A stretch of DNA of 33,893 nucleotides from CAYYGL01 sp964471235 (GTDB lineage Bacteria; Calditrichota; Calditrichia; RBG-13-44-9; J075): NCBI GenBank assembly GCA_964471235.1, contig CAYYGL010000029.1, positions 1 through 33,893 of the forward strand, given 5' to 3'. Below are positions 33,110-33,893 of the stretch, one piece after another. How positions within the stretch are numbered: position 1 is the stretch's first letter; each line of letters opens with the position of its first letter. Below the pieces are notes generated by a model, which was given only the letters and a program-made list of their open reading frames with translations, searched no databases and had not been told where the DNA came from. A program made the position numbers and the translations under genes.

Positions 33110-33138
33110 TTTATGATCGTTCGTTGCTTTTCCGTCAA
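33110..33138 (-). promoter_or_regulatory. Candidate sigma-70-type promoter of the envelope cluster
   Basis: On the minus strand TTGACG (33138-33133, 5 of 6), exactly 17 bases, then CATAAA (33115-33110, 4 of 6). The leader to ATG 32995 would be about 105 bases. It lies at the start of an open frame that would extend the protein N-terminally, which supports the shorter start. Confidence 0.45.
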
Positions 33139-33597
33139 CCAAAACAACTTAACAAAATGTTATCTCTATTACAAATAGCAGTTTTCTACTCCATGTAACG
33201 TTTTACGTTTTTATTAAGTTCATCGACACTTTTTTCGGAAAATTTGGGGAATTATTCTTCCCCGATCTGATTCGTTACTTCTGTTTGCTTACCGTGGAGT
33301 ACTCTGCTGCTAAAATGGGTTCGCCTTCCGGGGGAAGTTAAACTGTTTTAAGGATGGCTGTCATCCCCCAAATTCGATTACCCCCGCAGCAGGTTACAAA
33401 TCTGCTTTTCCGGAAAATGCCATTGGATTAGCGGATATACTTTCGTATGGGAAGATATCCCCTGTTCAATCTCTCCGGTATGGAGGGCGTTGGGGCTCCG
33501 GCAACCGGCAATGATGGAAACCTCCTGCCCGTGGACACAACCAGATTCATCACAACAAAAATGATACCATCATAATGAAGGTAGGAGGTAACCTGTC
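33139..33597. other. Intergenic region, no gene recognised
   Basis: No open frame with family resemblance or a ribosome binding site. GC-richer islands (around 33361-33420 and 33476-33540) alternate with AT-rich sequence, and I see no tRNA or structured RNA. Confidence 0.4.
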
Positions 33598-33708
33598 ATG
33601 AATCAAGCAGTTGGGTATGTTTTCGATTCCATTCCACAACATAATACAGCCTGGGAAAATCCGTTACACTGGGAAAATTTTATCCGGCATCGTAAAAATT
33701 GTGGGTAA
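33598..33708 (+). CDS. Possible small protein (36 aa) with strong ribosome binding site
   Basis: AGGAGG lies about 10 bases before the ATG. The 36-codon product (starting MNQAVGYVFDSIPQHNTAWE and continuing NPLHWENFIRHRKNCG) has unusually many Trp, Asn and His and no membrane segment. It is either a genuine small protein or the start of a larger gene cut by a stop; the sequence after the TAA shows no convincing continuation. Function not recognised. Confidence 0.35.
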   Translation: MNQAVGYVFDSIPQHNTAWENPLHWENFIRHRKNCG

Positions 33709-33745
33709 TAGCTCAGGTTGTTTAGATGCCAGCGCAATGCTTCCA

Positions 33746-33782
33746 GCGGTTTGCTTAAGCGCAGCGAACGTAAAGCAAACGC
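33746..33782. repeat. Inverted repeat with shared 12-mer
   Basis: GTTTGCTT (33749-33756) pairs perfectly with AAGCAAAC (33773-33780), extended by GCG/CGC with a bulge. The loop contains GCGCAGCGAACG, also present at 26415-26426. No T-run follows. Confidence 0.45.
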
Positions 33783-33893
33783 AACGTTTTGAGTCGGCTC
33801 TATCTGTGCGACCGCAACCCTGCCGCGGGGGGACGTCGCGGTAAAACGACACATTCCGAAATCAAAGTAAGGTAAATTTAATAAGTTCAGGGT

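Noticed and set aside
1..33893. CRISPR array, tRNA or rRNA genes, prophage or intact insertion sequence
   Set aside because: Reading by eye found no regularly spaced repeats, no clear TTCGAAT-type T-arm with a matching acceptor stem, and no transposase or integrase motif; a covariance-model scan was not possible.

Overview
This window looks like a chromosomal fragment from a Gram-negative-type bacterium of the FCB group, most like Calditrichota, KSB1 or related candidate phyla. The main clues are secreted proteins ending in FlgD-like/T9SS-type C-terminal modules (one has the YQNYPNPFNP motif), lamin-tail domains, a BamA-type beta-barrel, a lipobox lipoprotein, and many small lineage-specific proteins. 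This placement is inference from protein style, not from a marker gene. There is no rRNA, tRNA, CRISPR array, phage or intact transposase that I can recognise. Most genes have a clear Shine-Dalgarno sequence, and several have sigma-70-like promoters.

Layout, left part (1-13200, mostly + strand): the 3' end of fmt; a small secreted YXWGXW-repeat protein on the other strand, with a facing terminator; an SDR-type L-threonine 3-dehydrogenase; a FabH-type ketoacyl synthase; a secreted two-lamin-tail protein; a 74-aa protein followed by a trans-sulfuration PLP enzyme; a geranylgeranyl-reductase-family flavoprotein coupled to a TIGR01777 epimerase; an NAD-type isocitrate dehydrogenase; a PerR-like regulator closed by a strong terminator; and a quinone oxidoreductase overlapping a cupin gene.

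Middle part (13300-21000, - strand): a decayed PIN-domain toxin with its small partner; a cystathionine beta-synthase-like / gamma-lyase-like pair (probable reverse transsulfuration), whose leader can hide a ribosome binding site in a hairpin; a secreted endonuclease I with lamin-tail and sorting modules; a small MITE-like element; and an overlapping speE-speB pair for polyamine synthesis.

Right part (21200-33900): gamma-carbonic anhydrase, peptidase T, a 56-aa zinc-ribbon protein, inorganic pyrophosphatase and a YbjN-like protein. A repeat-rich stretch follows in which two direct copies of a roughly 215-bp repeat bracket a membrane-anchored, thioredoxin-like protein lacking redox cysteines. 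Next come a monofunctional proline dehydrogenase behind a near-consensus promoter, and a second, inverted copy of the MITE-like element. The window ends with a three-gene envelope cluster: a zinc-protease/TolB-propeller/beta-barrel fusion, a BamB-like lipoprotein, and a PEGA-domain membrane protein.

The strongest candidates for something undescribed are the envelope cluster, the leader hairpin of the transsulfuration operon, the MITE-like pair, and the cysteine-less thioredoxin-like protein between repeats.
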